The notes under the pieces were generated by a model. The model was not told where the DNA came from. It did no database searches and worked only from the letters and a program-made list of their open reading frames with translations. The position numbers were made by a program, and so were the translations under genes. Below are positions 26,101 through 35,585 of a stretch of DNA of 64,000 bases, in pieces. The DNA is from Paraburkholderia sp. DHOC27 (GTDB lineage Bacteria; Pseudomonadota; Gammaproteobacteria; Burkholderiales; Burkholderiaceae). The first letter of the stretch is position 1. Each line of letters opens with the position of its first letter. Location of the stretch: NCBI RefSeq assembly GCF_003429005.1, contig NZ_QVQV01000009.1:248001-312000 (forward strand), read 5' to 3'.

Positions 26101-29100
26101 CGCCCGCGCCGGTCGAAGTGAACATCATCAACAACCCCACCAAGGTGTACGACGGCAACGCCACCGCTTCGCTTGGCGCTGGCAACTATCAGGTGCTCGG
26201 CGCAATTCCAGGTGAATCTATCGCCCTGAATCCGTACCCGCCCACCGGCGCCTATGCGACGCCCAATGTCGGCTACCAGGGTGTGAGCGCGACGCTTGGC
26301 ATCGGCAATTTTCAGGCGGGCCCGAACACGCTACTGTCCAACTACGCCCTGCCCGCCACCGCCACCGGCATGGGCACGATCGTGAAGCGGCCCATCGACG
26401 GCGAAGTGACGGCCGCGATCACGGACAACCCGTCGAAAACCTACGACGGCAACACGATCGCCACCATCCCCGCCAGCGATTTCACCTTCAGCGGTTTCGT
26501 CGGCACGGACAGCGCGACGGTCGCGCATCCCATCACCGGTCAGTACGCCACCAAAAACGCCGGATCGCAGGCCGTGTCCGCCTCGCTGACGCAACCCGAT
26601 CTCACGCCGGGCCCGGGCACGAACCTCAACAACTATTCTTTCCCGATCTCGGCGTACGGCACCGGCACAATCCTGCCGGCCCAGTTGATCGTCACGATCA
26701 TCGGCAATCCGAGCAAGGTCTATAACGGCGACAGCGTCGCCCGTGTCACGAGCGGCAATCTGCAGATCAACGGTTTTGTCAGCGGCGAAGGCGCGACCAT
26801 TACGCCGAGCGCGCAGTTCAATTACAGCCAAGCGAACGCGGGCAACTGGACCATCAGCGGCTCGCTCGTGCCGGGCAACTACACGGCCGCGAGCGGCACG
26901 CTTCTCACCAACTATCTGCTGCCCACCACGGCCCAGGGGCCGGGCACGATTTCGCCCGCGCCGCTCTACATCCTCAACACCTACGCGACCAACAAGGTCT
27001 ACGACACGACGACCGCCGACACGCTCAATGTGAGCAGCGCCGCCCTCTCCGGCGTGATTCCGGCGGATACCGGCAACGTCACGCTCAACACGTCCACGGC
27101 AGGTACGTTCGCGCAGTCCAACGTGGGTAACAACCTCGCCGTCACGGCGAATGGCTTCAGCATCTCGGGCAGCGCGGCGGGCAACTACACCTTGCAGCCG
27201 CTCACGGGACTCACCGCCAGCATAACGCCCGCGCAGTTGCTCGTGAGCGGCGCCGTGGCCAACAACAAACCGTACGACAGCACCACCCTCGCCACCATCA
27301 ACACCAGTAACGCGAGCGTCTCGGGCGTGCTTGGCAACGACCGGGTCACGCTGGCGACGGGCGGCGCTACCGGGCAGTTTTCCACCGCGAATGCGGGCAC
27401 GAACCTGGAAGTGACCGCGAGCGGTTTCACGCTGAGTGGCGCCCAGGCGGGTAACTATGCGGTGGTGCAGCCGTCGAACCTGTTCGCGGATATCACACCG
27501 GCGCCACTCACGGTGACGATCACCGGCAACCCCATCAAGCAATACGACGGCACGAAGTCCGTGACGCTCGGCGCGTCCGACTTCACGATCACGGGCTTCG
27601 TCGGCAATCAGAGCGCCACCATCACGCAGACCGCCGCGAGCGGCTACCTCTCGCCGAATGTCGGCACCCGCGTCGGCATCGGCGCGACGCTGGAGCCGTC
27701 GGACTACTCGTCGGTGCTGGGCACGAACCTCTCGAACTACAACCTGCCCACCCAGGCGAGCGGCACCCTCGGCGAGATTACCGCGAAGGTCATCAATCTC
27801 ACCGGCACGCGTGTCTACGACGCGACCACCAACGCCTACGCCAACCTGTTTTCGAGCGCCGGCCAGGTGGCGGGCGTGAACGGCGAAACGCTGACCCTGA
27901 GCGGCGTGGGCACGCTGTCGACGAAAAACGTCGGCAAGCAGCTGCCGTTCGCGAGTCTCGGCACGCTGACGCTGGGCAACGGCACCGGGCTCGCGAGCAA
28001 CTACACGCTCGCAAGCGGCACCGACTGGGTGACCATCACCCCGGCCATGCTCACTGTCCTCAATACGATCGCGCTCGACAAGACCTACGACGCCACCACC
28101 ACCGCGACCTTGCAGAATGCCTTGCTGAGCGGCGTGCTGGGCAGCGACAACGTCGTGCTCGGCAACGACACCTCCGGCAACTTCAACAACAAGAACGTGG
28201 GCACCAACAAGCCGGTCACGACCAGCATGACGATCTCCGGCACGGACGCGGGCAACTACACGCTCACGCAGCCCACCGGTCTCACGGCCGACATCACCGC
28301 GGCGCTGATCCGCGTGACGGCGACCGGCATCGACAAGCAATATGACGGCACGACCGCCGCGCAGGTCGATCTCGCCAGCGCCGGCATCAAGTCCGGCGAC
28401 AACGTGAGCTTTGCCGGCTACTCGGCCAACTTCTCGCAGGCCAACGTGGGCACGGATCTGCCCGTGGCGGTGATGGGCATCGGCCTCGCCGGCGCCGACG
28501 CGGGCAACTACACACTGATCAATTCGACCGCGAATACCGCTGCGAACATCACGCCGCGCGTGCTGAGCCTGCAGGGCACGCGCGTCTACGACACCACCAC
28601 CACGGCCGACGCCAGCCTGTTCTCGACGAGCGGTGCGATCAACGGCGTGAACGGCGAATCGCTGACCCTGAGCGGCGCGGGCACGCTGCCCAGCAAGAAT
28701 GTGGGCACCCAGGTGCCGCTCGCCAGCTTCGGCACGCTCGCGCTCAGCAACGGCACCGGCCTCGCCAGCAACTACACGCTCACCGGCGGCACGGACTGGG
28801 TCACGGTCACGCCGGCCACGCTCACCGTGACGGGCACGCTCGCACACGACAAGCAGTACGACGGCAACACCAACGCCGCATTGACGGGCGCGACCCTGCA
28901 AGGGGTACTGGGCTCGGACGGCGTGACGCTCGCCACCGACACAGTAGGCCAGTTCAACGACAAGAACGTCGGCGCCAACAAGCCCGTCACGACCAGCATG
29001 ACCGTTACGGGCACCGACGCCGGCAACTACCTGCTGGTGCAACCAGTGGGCCTGACGGCCAGCATCACGGCGCTGCCCATCATCGTGGCCACGGCCACCG

Positions 29101-32100
29101 GCAGCAACAAGGTGTACGACGGCACGACCACGGCCACGGTCGCGCTCGGCAGTGCCACGGTGGTGCCCGGCGACAACGTGACCTTCAACGACAGCGCCGC
29201 CAATTTCGCCACCAAAAACGTTGGCACGGCGATCAACATAACCGTGTCGGGCATCAGCCTGAGCGGCCCCGATGCAAACAACTACGTACTGCAGAACACG
29301 TCCGCGACGACGAGCGCCGACATCACGCCGTTCGTCCTGAACCTGCAGGGCACACGGGTCTATGACTCGACGCCCAACGCCAACGCGGCGCTGTTCGGCA
29401 ACGGCGGCGTACTGACGGGCGCCGGTGGCGAAACGCTGACGCTGTCCGGCACCGGCACGCTCGCCAGCAAGAACGTGAACACCGCGCAGCCGTTCGCTGC
29501 CAACGGACTCGCGGGCTTCACACTGGCGGGCAACAACGGCGCCTCGACCGGCAACTACACCTTCGCGGGCGGCACCGACTGGGTCGCCATTACGCCCGCC
29601 ACGCTGAGCGTAACCGGCACCACCGTCAACCCGAAGGTCTACGACAGCACGACAGCGGCAACCCTCAGCGGCGCGACCCTCTCGGGCGTCTTCGCGGGCG
29701 ACGACGTGCTGCTTGGCAACGACACCACCGGCACCTTCGCCGACAAGAACGTCGGCACCGGCAAGGCCGTCACGCCGGCGACGATGGGCATCAGCGGCAC
29801 CGACGCCAGCAATTACGTGCTGACGCAGCCCACCGGCCTCACGGGCACCATCACGCCGCTCGGCATCACGGTGAACGCCACCGCGCAGAACAAGACTTAC
29901 GACGGCACCACGGCCGCCACGGCGAGCGTCGCCACCACCGGCGTGCTGCCCGGCGACGCGGTCAGCTTCAGCTTCACGCCGGGCGACGCGAACTTCGCCA
30001 CGCCGAACGCGGGCAACGGCATCCGGGTGACGGTCGGCAACATTGCCGTCAGCGGCGCCGACGCGGGCAACTACACCTATAACGCCACGGCGACGACCAC
30101 GGCGAACATCCTGCCCTTCGTGCTCGATCTCACCGCGACGCGCACCTACGACGGCACCGCAGGCGCCAATGCGAGCCTGTTCGGTACGAATGGCGTCCTG
30201 ACCGGCACGCATGGCGAAACGCTCACGCTCTCCGGCACCGGCACGCTGGCCTCGAAAAATGCGGGCACGCAGGTGCCGTTCGCGGCCAACGGACTCAGCG
30301 GCTTCACGCTCGCAGGCAACAACGGCGCCTTGCCCGGCAATTACACGTTCGCGGGCGGCACCGACTGGGTGACCATCAACCCGCTCGCGATCACCGTCAC
30401 GGCAACCGCTGCGAGCCGGTACTACAACGGCACGAGCATCGCCACGGCGGCGATCGGCACCACGGGCGTGCTGCCCGGCGACAGCGTGAGCTTCAGCTTC
30501 GCGCCAGGCGACGCGACATTCGCCACGCCGAACGCGGGCAACGCCATCCCCGTGACGGTGAGCGGCATCACGGCGAGCGGCGCAGACGCCACGAACTACC
30601 GCTTCAACACGACCGCGACCACCGCCGCCAACATCCTGCAATACGTGCTGAGCCTGCAAGGCACGCGCGTGTACGACGGCACCACCAACGCCAACGCGGC
30701 CCTGTTCGGCAACGACGGCGTGCTGAGCGGCGTGAACGGCGAAACGCTGACCCTCTCCGGCAGCGGCACGCTGGCGGGCAAGAACGTGAACAGCCAGCAG
30801 CCGTTCGCCGCGAACGGGATTGCGGGCTTTACGCTCTCCGGCAACAATGGCGCGCTCTCCAGCAACTACACGCTCGGCAACGGCGTGGGCGACTCGGTCA
30901 ACATCACCCCCAGGCCGGTGACGATCACGGCCGTGGGCGACAACAAGGTCTACGACAGCACCACCGCCGCGCAACTCGCCAGCTTTACCGTGAGCGGACT
31001 CGTGGCGGGCGATAACGCCTCGGTCGGCTACACGTCCGCGAATTTCGTCACGCCCAATGTGGGAACGGCCATCCCCATCATGGTCGGTCTGTACGGCAAC
31101 GGGACCGACATCAGCAATTACACGTTTGGCAGTTCGGTGGTGGTGACGAGCGCGAACATCACGCCGCGTGCCTTGACGATCTCGGTCAGCGCGCAGAACA
31201 AGACCTACGACGCCACCACCACCGCGCTGCTCAGCGGCTACACCGTGAACGGCCTGTTGGGGGGCGACGCCGTGAGCTTCACCGCCAGCGGCGCGAACTT
31301 CGTCACCGCCAACGCGGGCAACGGCATCGAGGTGGACGTGACGGGTATCACGGGCCTCGGCAGCGGCCTCGGCAACTACACCTACAACCGCACGGCGGTC
31401 ACCTCCGCGGATATCCTGCCGGCCGTGCTGAACCTGACCGGCAGCCGCGTCTACGACGGCACCAGTCAGGCGGGCGCGAGCCTGTTCGGCAATGGCGGAC
31501 AACTCGCGGGGGTCGCGGGCCAGACGCTCACGCTGTCCGGCACGGGCACACTGGCGAGCCGCAACGCCGGCACGCAGCAGCCGTTCGCGGCGGGCGGTCT
31601 CGCGGGCTATACGCTGAGCGGCAACGGCGCGGCGCTGGCGAGCAATTACACGCTGGCGGGTGGCGTCGACTGGGTCACCATCACGCCGCTCGCCGTCACC
31701 GTGACCGCGAGCGGCGCCAACAAGGTCTATGACGGCACGCGCACGGCTGCGGTCGCGCTGGGCAGCAATGGTGTGCTCAGCGGTGACAGCGTCAGCTTTA
31801 GCGCGCAGTCGGCCAATTTCCTTTCGCCGAATGCCGGCAGTGGCATCCCGATTCTGGTGACGGGTATTACGGGCAGCGGCGCGGACGCGGGCAACTACAC
31901 GTTCAACAGCGTGGCGACCACGTCCGCTGCCATCACGCCGTTCGCGCTGAACCTGACGGGCAACCGCACGTATGACGCGCAACCCGACGCGGCGGCCAAC
32001 CTGTTCGGCGCGCATGGCGTGTTGCAGGGCGTGAACGGCGAGACCCTGACGCTGTCCGGCAGCGGCACGTTAGCCACGAAGAACGTGGGCAGCGAGGTGG

Positions 32101-32693
32101 GCTTCGCGCCCGGCGGTCTTGGCGGCTATACGCTCACGGGCAACGGCGCGGCGCTGGCGGGCAATTACACGCTGGCGGGCGGCGTGGACTGGGTCACCCT
32201 CACCCCCGCGACGCTCACGGTGCAGGGCACCCACACCACCAACCGGACCTACAACGGCACCGTCGACGACACCCTCTACGGCGACCGGCTCGCCGGCGTG
32301 CTGGGCAGCGACAGCGTGGCGCTCGGCGACGGCAGCGTGGGCTATTTCAAGGATCCGAACGTCGGCCTCAACAAGCCCGTGAGCACGGCGATGCTGGCCG
32401 AAGGTCCCGACGCGGGCAATTACGTGCTGGTCCAGCCATCCGGCCTGACCGCCGATATCGTCGCGCCGGTCGCGCCAGTGCCGCCGGGCACGCTCGCCAA
32501 CGTGCAGGCGCCGCTTGCGCCGAACGGCGTGGAGACTCCGTACGGCACCGCGCCGGACTCCGCGCAAGGTCACTACCTCGGCAACCAGATGCAGGAGGAC
32601 GTGCCCGACCAACGCAACGTCTCCCGCTCCGACTTCCGTCCGGGCCTTGCGTTGACCGTATTCAACGGCGGGGTTCACCTGCCCGACCACTGA
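23118..32693 (+). CDS. TpsA-type filamentous haemagglutinin-like exoprotein with 29 YDG repeats
   Basis: Very large secreted protein of 3,191 residues. The start at MNHIYRLCWSRSLKQWVVAS gives the extended signal region (ESPR) of two-partner secretion; an earlier frame start at 23061 lacks it. After signal cleavage near YAAGAPSGG comes the TPS domain (about 45-280), with the conserved NPNGVLFGPSAQVNVGG motif. From about residue 535 on, 29 YDG-type repeats (KVYDGT and variants) of roughly 80-90 residues fill the protein. It ends in a short tail (FRPGLALTVFNGGVHLPDH). It is predicted to be exported to the surface by the adjacent TpsB protein, with a likely role in adhesion. No cytotoxic C-terminal domain is visible, so it is not a CDI toxin. 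Confidence 0.92.
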   Translation: MNHIYRLCWSRSLKQWVVASEFARRRSGKGSGRLRNGARRAVILLASSASLIWLGIPYAAGAPSGGQITAGSGTISQAGATTTIQQGSPTLQVNWRSFDIGAGQTVNFVQPGSNALAVNRISSSTASQIFGHLNANGQVWLINPNGVLFGPSAQVNVGGIVASTLDLDNGTLGGNSRVFSGNGKGAIVNQGSIVAADGGYVALLGNHVSNRGIVSARLGTIALAGGRAATLTFDGSQLVHIQVDASTLGNLAENRQLLVADGGQVIMTAGAKDVLLASAVNNTGKIRAQTVGEQQGKIVLLGGMTAGQVNVGGTLDASAPNGGNGGSIETSAAHFSITPDAHITAAAPSGRAGTWLVDPTDLTIDTTAASQISGTLNGGTNVVEQTTAAGATGAGVQTAGAGDINVDAAIGWTNAAASLTLEALNAINVNAPVSGAGAVTMQAGTGNLTIAAGASITGGAGVTLATAANFVNNAGAAAVSTGTAAPWLIYSSDPRLDTAGGLTPSFIQYNAAYGTTPAASGNGFLYSLAPTITLTGLTGSVTKVYDGTTTADLTSANLQTTGLVNGDVVASATGSYASANAGTDVLVNSPTTFAGVVIKTSTGITAYGYQARGQVSADIGTITPAPLTASIVNDPTKVYDGTASAPLTASNYSFTGFVAGQGASVNQASSVSYASADAGAAVPVNATFTSSNFVATSGTNLANYTLPTTATGTGTITPAPLLISGLIASNKVYDGTRAATLNTTGAALFGVVSADSGQVALQSGGATGTFVSPNVGNNISVIPSGFTLTGAKAGDYQISVPAYLTANITPKSITITGITASDKVYDATTAATLNLSNATVSGLVASDAGNVTLATGGVAANFSQSNVGNALPVSVNGLTLSGSAAGNYSVASISGLAANITPAPLTITFVGSPTKVYDGSANATLTQSNYTITGFVGGQSAAIGQNSASYATPNAGNDITVTAALRPSDFVPAAGTSMSNYTFPTSVSTPSGIITPAPVEVNIINNPTKVYDGNATASLGAGNYQVLGAIPGESIALNPYPPTGAYATPNVGYQGVSATLGIGNFQAGPNTLLSNYALPATATGMGTIVKRPIDGEVTAAITDNPSKTYDGNTIATIPASDFTFSGFVGTDSATVAHPITGQYATKNAGSQAVSASLTQPDLTPGPGTNLNNYSFPISAYGTGTILPAQLIVTIIGNPSKVYNGDSVARVTSGNLQINGFVSGEGATITPSAQFNYSQANAGNWTISGSLVPGNYTAASGTLLTNYLLPTTAQGPGTISPAPLYILNTYATNKVYDTTTADTLNVSSAALSGVIPADTGNVTLNTSTAGTFAQSNVGNNLAVTANGFSISGSAAGNYTLQPLTGLTASITPAQLLVSGAVANNKPYDSTTLATINTSNASVSGVLGNDRVTLATGGATGQFSTANAGTNLEVTASGFTLSGAQAGNYAVVQPSNLFADITPAPLTVTITGNPIKQYDGTKSVTLGASDFTITGFVGNQSATITQTAASGYLSPNVGTRVGIGATLEPSDYSSVLGTNLSNYNLPTQASGTLGEITAKVINLTGTRVYDATTNAYANLFSSAGQVAGVNGETLTLSGVGTLSTKNVGKQLPFASLGTLTLGNGTGLASNYTLASGTDWVTITPAMLTVLNTIALDKTYDATTTATLQNALLSGVLGSDNVVLGNDTSGNFNNKNVGTNKPVTTSMTISGTDAGNYTLTQPTGLTADITAALIRVTATGIDKQYDGTTAAQVDLASAGIKSGDNVSFAGYSANFSQANVGTDLPVAVMGIGLAGADAGNYTLINSTANTAANITPRVLSLQGTRVYDTTTTADASLFSTSGAINGVNGESLTLSGAGTLPSKNVGTQVPLASFGTLALSNGTGLASNYTLTGGTDWVTVTPATLTVTGTLAHDKQYDGNTNAALTGATLQGVLGSDGVTLATDTVGQFNDKNVGANKPVTTSMTVTGTDAGNYLLVQPVGLTASITALPIIVATATGSNKVYDGTTTATVALGSATVVPGDNVTFNDSAANFATKNVGTAINITVSGISLSGPDANNYVLQNTSATTSADITPFVLNLQGTRVYDSTPNANAALFGNGGVLTGAGGETLTLSGTGTLASKNVNTAQPFAANGLAGFTLAGNNGASTGNYTFAGGTDWVAITPATLSVTGTTVNPKVYDSTTAATLSGATLSGVFAGDDVLLGNDTTGTFADKNVGTGKAVTPATMGISGTDASNYVLTQPTGLTGTITPLGITVNATAQNKTYDGTTAATASVATTGVLPGDAVSFSFTPGDANFATPNAGNGIRVTVGNIAVSGADAGNYTYNATATTTANILPFVLDLTATRTYDGTAGANASLFGTNGVLTGTHGETLTLSGTGTLASKNAGTQVPFAANGLSGFTLAGNNGALPGNYTFAGGTDWVTINPLAITVTATAASRYYNGTSIATAAIGTTGVLPGDSVSFSFAPGDATFATPNAGNAIPVTVSGITASGADATNYRFNTTATTAANILQYVLSLQGTRVYDGTTNANAALFGNDGVLSGVNGETLTLSGSGTLAGKNVNSQQPFAANGIAGFTLSGNNGALSSNYTLGNGVGDSVNITPRPVTITAVGDNKVYDSTTAAQLASFTVSGLVAGDNASVGYTSANFVTPNVGTAIPIMVGLYGNGTDISNYTFGSSVVVTSANITPRALTISVSAQNKTYDATTTALLSGYTVNGLLGGDAVSFTASGANFVTANAGNGIEVDVTGITGLGSGLGNYTYNRTAVTSADILPAVLNLTGSRVYDGTSQAGASLFGNGGQLAGVAGQTLTLSGTGTLASRNAGTQQPFAAGGLAGYTLSGNGAALASNYTLAGGVDWVTITPLAVTVTASGANKVYDGTRTAAVALGSNGVLSGDSVSFSAQSANFLSPNAGSGIPILVTGITGSGADAGNYTFNSVATTSAAITPFALNLTGNRTYDAQPDAAANLFGAHGVLQGVNGETLTLSGSGTLATKNVGSEVGFAPGGLGGYTLTGNGAALAGNYTLAGGVDWVTLTPATLTVQGTHTTNRTYNGTVDDTLYGDRLAGVLGSDSVALGDGSVGYFKDPNVGLNKPVSTAMLAEGPDAGNYVLVQPSGLTADIVAPVAPVPPGTLANVQAPLAPNGVETPYGTAPDSAQGHYLGNQMQEDVPDQRNVSRSDFRPGLALTVFNGGVHLPDH
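24720..32465 (+). repeat. YDG-repeat array, 29 units with higher-order order
   Basis: Twenty-nine units carry the signature (K/R)xYDG or a variant such as VYDATT, TYNGT or QYDGNT. The first eleven are A-type units with NY and GFV features. From about 27.79 kb three classes alternate: B (LxGTRVYD...LFGN...GETLTLSG), C (TVTGT...KQYDGN...GVLGSD) and D (ATGSNKVYDG...PGDNVTF). B units begin near 27.79, 28.56, 29.34, 30.12, 30.65, 31.43 and 31.95 kb, so B-C-D triads of about 775 bp give way to shorter pairs of about 525 bp. Confidence 0.85.
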
Positions 32694-32773
32694 CCTTCGA
32701 ACGGATGGAACCACGCGAAACCACTGCCTCGCGCGCACGCCCGCGCGCCCCACGATATCTTCGGACCGAAGCC

Positions 32774-34480
32774 ATGACCGAGACTCGCTCGCACTGCCTG
32801 CGCCGAACCCGAAGCTGTCTCGCCGTCGCGTTGGCCGTGGCGACGCTTGCCGCGCACGCCCAGGTGCGCGCGACGGCACCGCCCAACAGCGGCGGCGGGC
32901 AACTGCTCCAGCAGGTGCCGCAGCGGCCGCTGCAGCCGCCGCCCTCCAACCTCGATCTCACGATCCAGCCGCAGAATGCGGCGCCAACCGACAGCACGAA
33001 GACCTTCCCCGTGCGCCAGATCGAGATCACGGGCAACACGGAACTGCCCGCCGAACTGCTGCATCAGGTGGTGGCCGCGAGCGAGGGCAAGGACCTCACG
33101 CTCAGCGATCTGAATACGCTCGCCGACCGCATCAGCGACGTGTATCACGAGCACGGTTTTCCGCTCGCCACTGCCTATGTGCCCGCGCAGACCATCGACA
33201 ACGGCGTGGTGCGCATCGACGTGGCCGAGGCGCGTTATGGCGGCGTTTCGCTGGACAATCAGAGCCAGGTATCGAGCCGCGTGTTGAACAACACGCTCGC
33301 GGCGCTGCAACCCGGACAGCCTGTGAGCGAAGTCACGCTCGAACGGACCTTGCTGTTGATGCAGGACATTCCGGGGGCGGTGGTGAACTCGACGCTGCGG
33401 CCCGGCGCGGCTGTGGGCACCTCCGATCTGCTCGTCGACGTCACGCCGCAGCAGCGCGTGACGGGCGACGCGGGGATCGACAACTTCGGCGACCCGTATA
33501 GCGGCCGCGTGCGCGGCAGCGCGAATCTGAATATCAACGGACCGTTCAATCAGGGCGACCTGCTCGACTTCAGCGCGCTGACCTCGGGGCCCGGCATGAC
33601 CTACGGGCGCATGGATTATCGTTACCTGCTCAACGGTCAGGGCACGACGCTCGGCGCCACGGTGTCGGGGCTCAACTACCATCTGCGCAATGACCTGTCC
33701 GATCTGGATGCGCATGGCTCGGCATTCGTGGGCGGCGTGGTGCTCGCGCAGCCGCTGATCCGCAACACGCACGGCAATCTCTACGGCCAGGTGGAGTACG
33801 ACTTCAGGCGTCTGAACGACAACATCGACGTGATCGGTCTGCAGAACGACCGCCACACGAATAGCGTGACCACCACGCTGGCCGGCGACGAACTCGATGC
33901 GAACGGCGTCTTCAACGGCAACATGGCGGTGACCTATGGCGTGCTGGCCGCGAACAATCTTCAGACCGACATCGTCGACCAGCTCGGCGCGAATACCGCC
34001 GGCCACTACATGAAGCTCGCGCTGTCATTGTCGCGACTCCAGCAACTCACGCGCAGCGACGCCCTTTACCTCGGTCTCTCGGGACAACTCTTGAGCACGA
34101 ACCTCGATACCTCGGAGCAGTTCTACCTGGGCGGCCCCGATAGCGTGCGCGGCTACGACGTTGGCGTGCTGTCGGGGTCACGCGGTTATCTGGCGACCTT
34201 CGAATACCGCCACGACATGACGTTCCAGCAGATACCCGGCGCCTGGCAGTTTTCCGCCTTCGTCGATACGGGCTGGGTGGAGGAGTACAAGAACACCTTC
34301 GTGCCCGGACCCAACAGCGGTCAGTTGAGCAGCGCGGGTTTCGGTGTGCAGTGGAACGGACCGTACAAGCTGCTGGTGACGGCGAGCGTCGCGTTCCCGT
34401 TCGGGCGCACGCCGGATATTCTCAGCGCGAGCGCCAACACATCCGTGCATTGCTGGTTGCAGGCGCGCAAGTCGTTTTAG
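32774..34480 (+). CDS. TpsB outer-membrane transporter (ShlB/FhaC/HecB family)
   Basis: Outer-membrane protein of 568 residues that exports the upstream TpsA. A signal peptide ends near LAAHAQ. A POTRA domain follows (about 75-155: FPVRQIEITGNTELPAE, then GFPLATAYVPAQ). The rest is a beta-barrel with conserved barrel motifs (GDAGIDNFGDPYSGRVRGS, and YLGGPDSVRGYDVG, the VRGY motif of the family). ATG at 32774 gives a good signal; an ATG at 32705 would add 23 residues. It lies 80 bases after TpsA, as in usual tpsA-tpsB operons. It ends in aromatic KSF, normal for a barrel. Confidence 0.93.
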   Translation: MTETRSHCLRRTRSCLAVALAVATLAAHAQVRATAPPNSGGGQLLQQVPQRPLQPPPSNLDLTIQPQNAAPTDSTKTFPVRQIEITGNTELPAELLHQVVAASEGKDLTLSDLNTLADRISDVYHEHGFPLATAYVPAQTIDNGVVRIDVAEARYGGVSLDNQSQVSSRVLNNTLAALQPGQPVSEVTLERTLLLMQDIPGAVVNSTLRPGAAVGTSDLLVDVTPQQRVTGDAGIDNFGDPYSGRVRGSANLNINGPFNQGDLLDFSALTSGPGMTYGRMDYRYLLNGQGTTLGATVSGLNYHLRNDLSDLDAHGSAFVGGVVLAQPLIRNTHGNLYGQVEYDFRRLNDNIDVIGLQNDRHTNSVTTTLAGDELDANGVFNGNMAVTYGVLAANNLQTDIVDQLGANTAGHYMKLALSLSRLQQLTRSDALYLGLSGQLLSTNLDTSEQFYLGGPDSVRGYDVGVLSGSRGYLATFEYRHDMTFQQIPGAWQFSAFVDTGWVEEYKNTFVPGPNSGQLSSAGFGVQWNGPYKLLVTASVAFPFGRTPDILSASANTSVHCWLQARKSF

Positions 34481-34560
34481 GTGGCACTCCATCGTGACTG
34501 CGCGTGCTTGGGCGTAGCTGCGCATGTCTTTGAAAAAATTCGGCGCGCAAGCCGCACGGC

Positions 34561-35391
34561 CTAGCGAAACGCGTACGCTACCCCTGCACCAAACGTGAGC
34601 TGGTTTCTCGTGCCGCGCTGAACCACGATCGGGCTGTCGCCCGCCGGACCCGTCAACCGTTGATAGAAAACCATCGCACCCGCATACCAGCTCGGGTTGA
34701 TCTGGTAGATACAGGCGAGCCAGCTGGTGATCTGTTCGATTCCCGGTGACGCGCTGTAGACAGGCAGACCGCTGCGCGCGGAGTCTTCTCCGGTGACGCC
34801 GAAGTAAGTGTCGTTAAAGCCACCGCTTGCCCAGCTCGCGCCCAGTCCGGCACCCGTAAACACGCGGGTGGACAAGGGCACCCAAGCGCTGCCGTTCAGC
34901 GACACGCGCGAGCCCGTATAAACGTAGCCGGCATTGGTCGTCACCGTCAGCTCGCCGCGCAGACGGTAAGGGATCGTGCCGCCGTGCAGATATTCGTAGC
35001 CGACGAAGCCGCCGCCTTCGACGGTGGTGGGAATGGTGTGGATCTGCGCAACCACTGGATCGTCGACGTCATGCCGGCCGAGCCGCAAGGAGATGGCCGG
35101 CCCCCACTCGAAGCCGCTGCTGCCGCCGAAATCGAATTGCGCATACGGGCCGTACCATTCGAACAGTTGACCGGACGCGGTCGTATAGCGCAGCCCGGGG
35201 ATGGCGCCAACCATGCGCTCGTTGCCGCCCGCATACTCGGTGGTGGTGCCGAGGCCGCCGCCGATCATGTTCGGCAGCACGCTGGGCAAGTCGACCGGGC
35301 CGGCCAGCGCGCGCGGCGCCACGCAGATGCTCAGCATGATCGACGCGAGGCACGACCCGCGACATGCAAAAACGCGTCCCCTATGCTTCAT
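34561..35391 (-). CDS. MipA/OmpV family outer-membrane protein
   Basis: Predicted outer-membrane barrel of 276 residues. A signal peptide (about 1-30) is followed by alternating strand patterns (GGGLGTTTEYAGGNER, GPAISLRLGRHDVDD) and a C-terminal AYAFR end with terminal aromatic character. The family includes MltA-interacting protein MipA and OmpV. GAGGA lies just before the ATG at 35391; the frame extends to 35502 without a ribosome site. It converges with the TpsB gene. The role, whether murein scaffold or porin, cannot be set. Confidence 0.85.
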   Translation of the reverse strand: MKHRGRVFACRGSCLASIMLSICVAPRALAGPVDLPSVLPNMIGGGLGTTTEYAGGNERMVGAIPGLRYTTASGQLFEWYGPYAQFDFGGSSGFEWGPAISLRLGRHDVDDPVVAQIHTIPTTVEGGGFVGYEYLHGGTIPYRLRGELTVTTNAGYVYTGSRVSLNGSAWVPLSTRVFTGAGLGASWASGGFNDTYFGVTGEDSARSGLPVYSASPGIEQITSWLACIYQINPSWYAGAMVFYQRLTGPAGDSPIVVQRGTRNQLTFGAGVAYAFR

Positions 35392-35493
35392 AGATCCTCG
35401 CACAACGATGGCAGCTCGCCGTAAAGTCCCATGAATACAGGCTTTTTTGTCACTGCGATACTGCGCAGAACGAATCAAGGCGCCAATGCGACA

Positions 35494-35512
35494 TTGCCCC
35501 AAATACCTATGG
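35494..35512 (+). promoter_or_regulatory. Motif copy d: TTGCCCC-AAAT-ACCTATGG
   Basis: The same spacing as copies a, b, c, e and f. It lies between the divergent MipA and VIT-like genes, 73 bases before the chosen start of the latter. It is closest in sequence to copy c. Confidence 0.6.
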
Positions 35513-35585
35513 TCCTGCGAATCCTGGATGCCTCACAATGCCCGACGGGTTACCGCGCGCTCCGGCTCGGCGCGCTATCACGGCC

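Noticed and set aside
26331..32015. A 1,894-codon open frame on the minus strand inside the TpsA gene
   Set aside because: It is antisense to in-frame YDG repeats, which keep stops out of that frame by repetition and high GC. Its protein is Arg/Ala/Val-rich, without domains, signal or ribosome site.
23118..34480. A contact-dependent inhibition (CDI) locus
   Set aside because: The TpsA protein has no VENN motif or toxin C-terminus, and no small immunity gene follows; TpsB is directly next.
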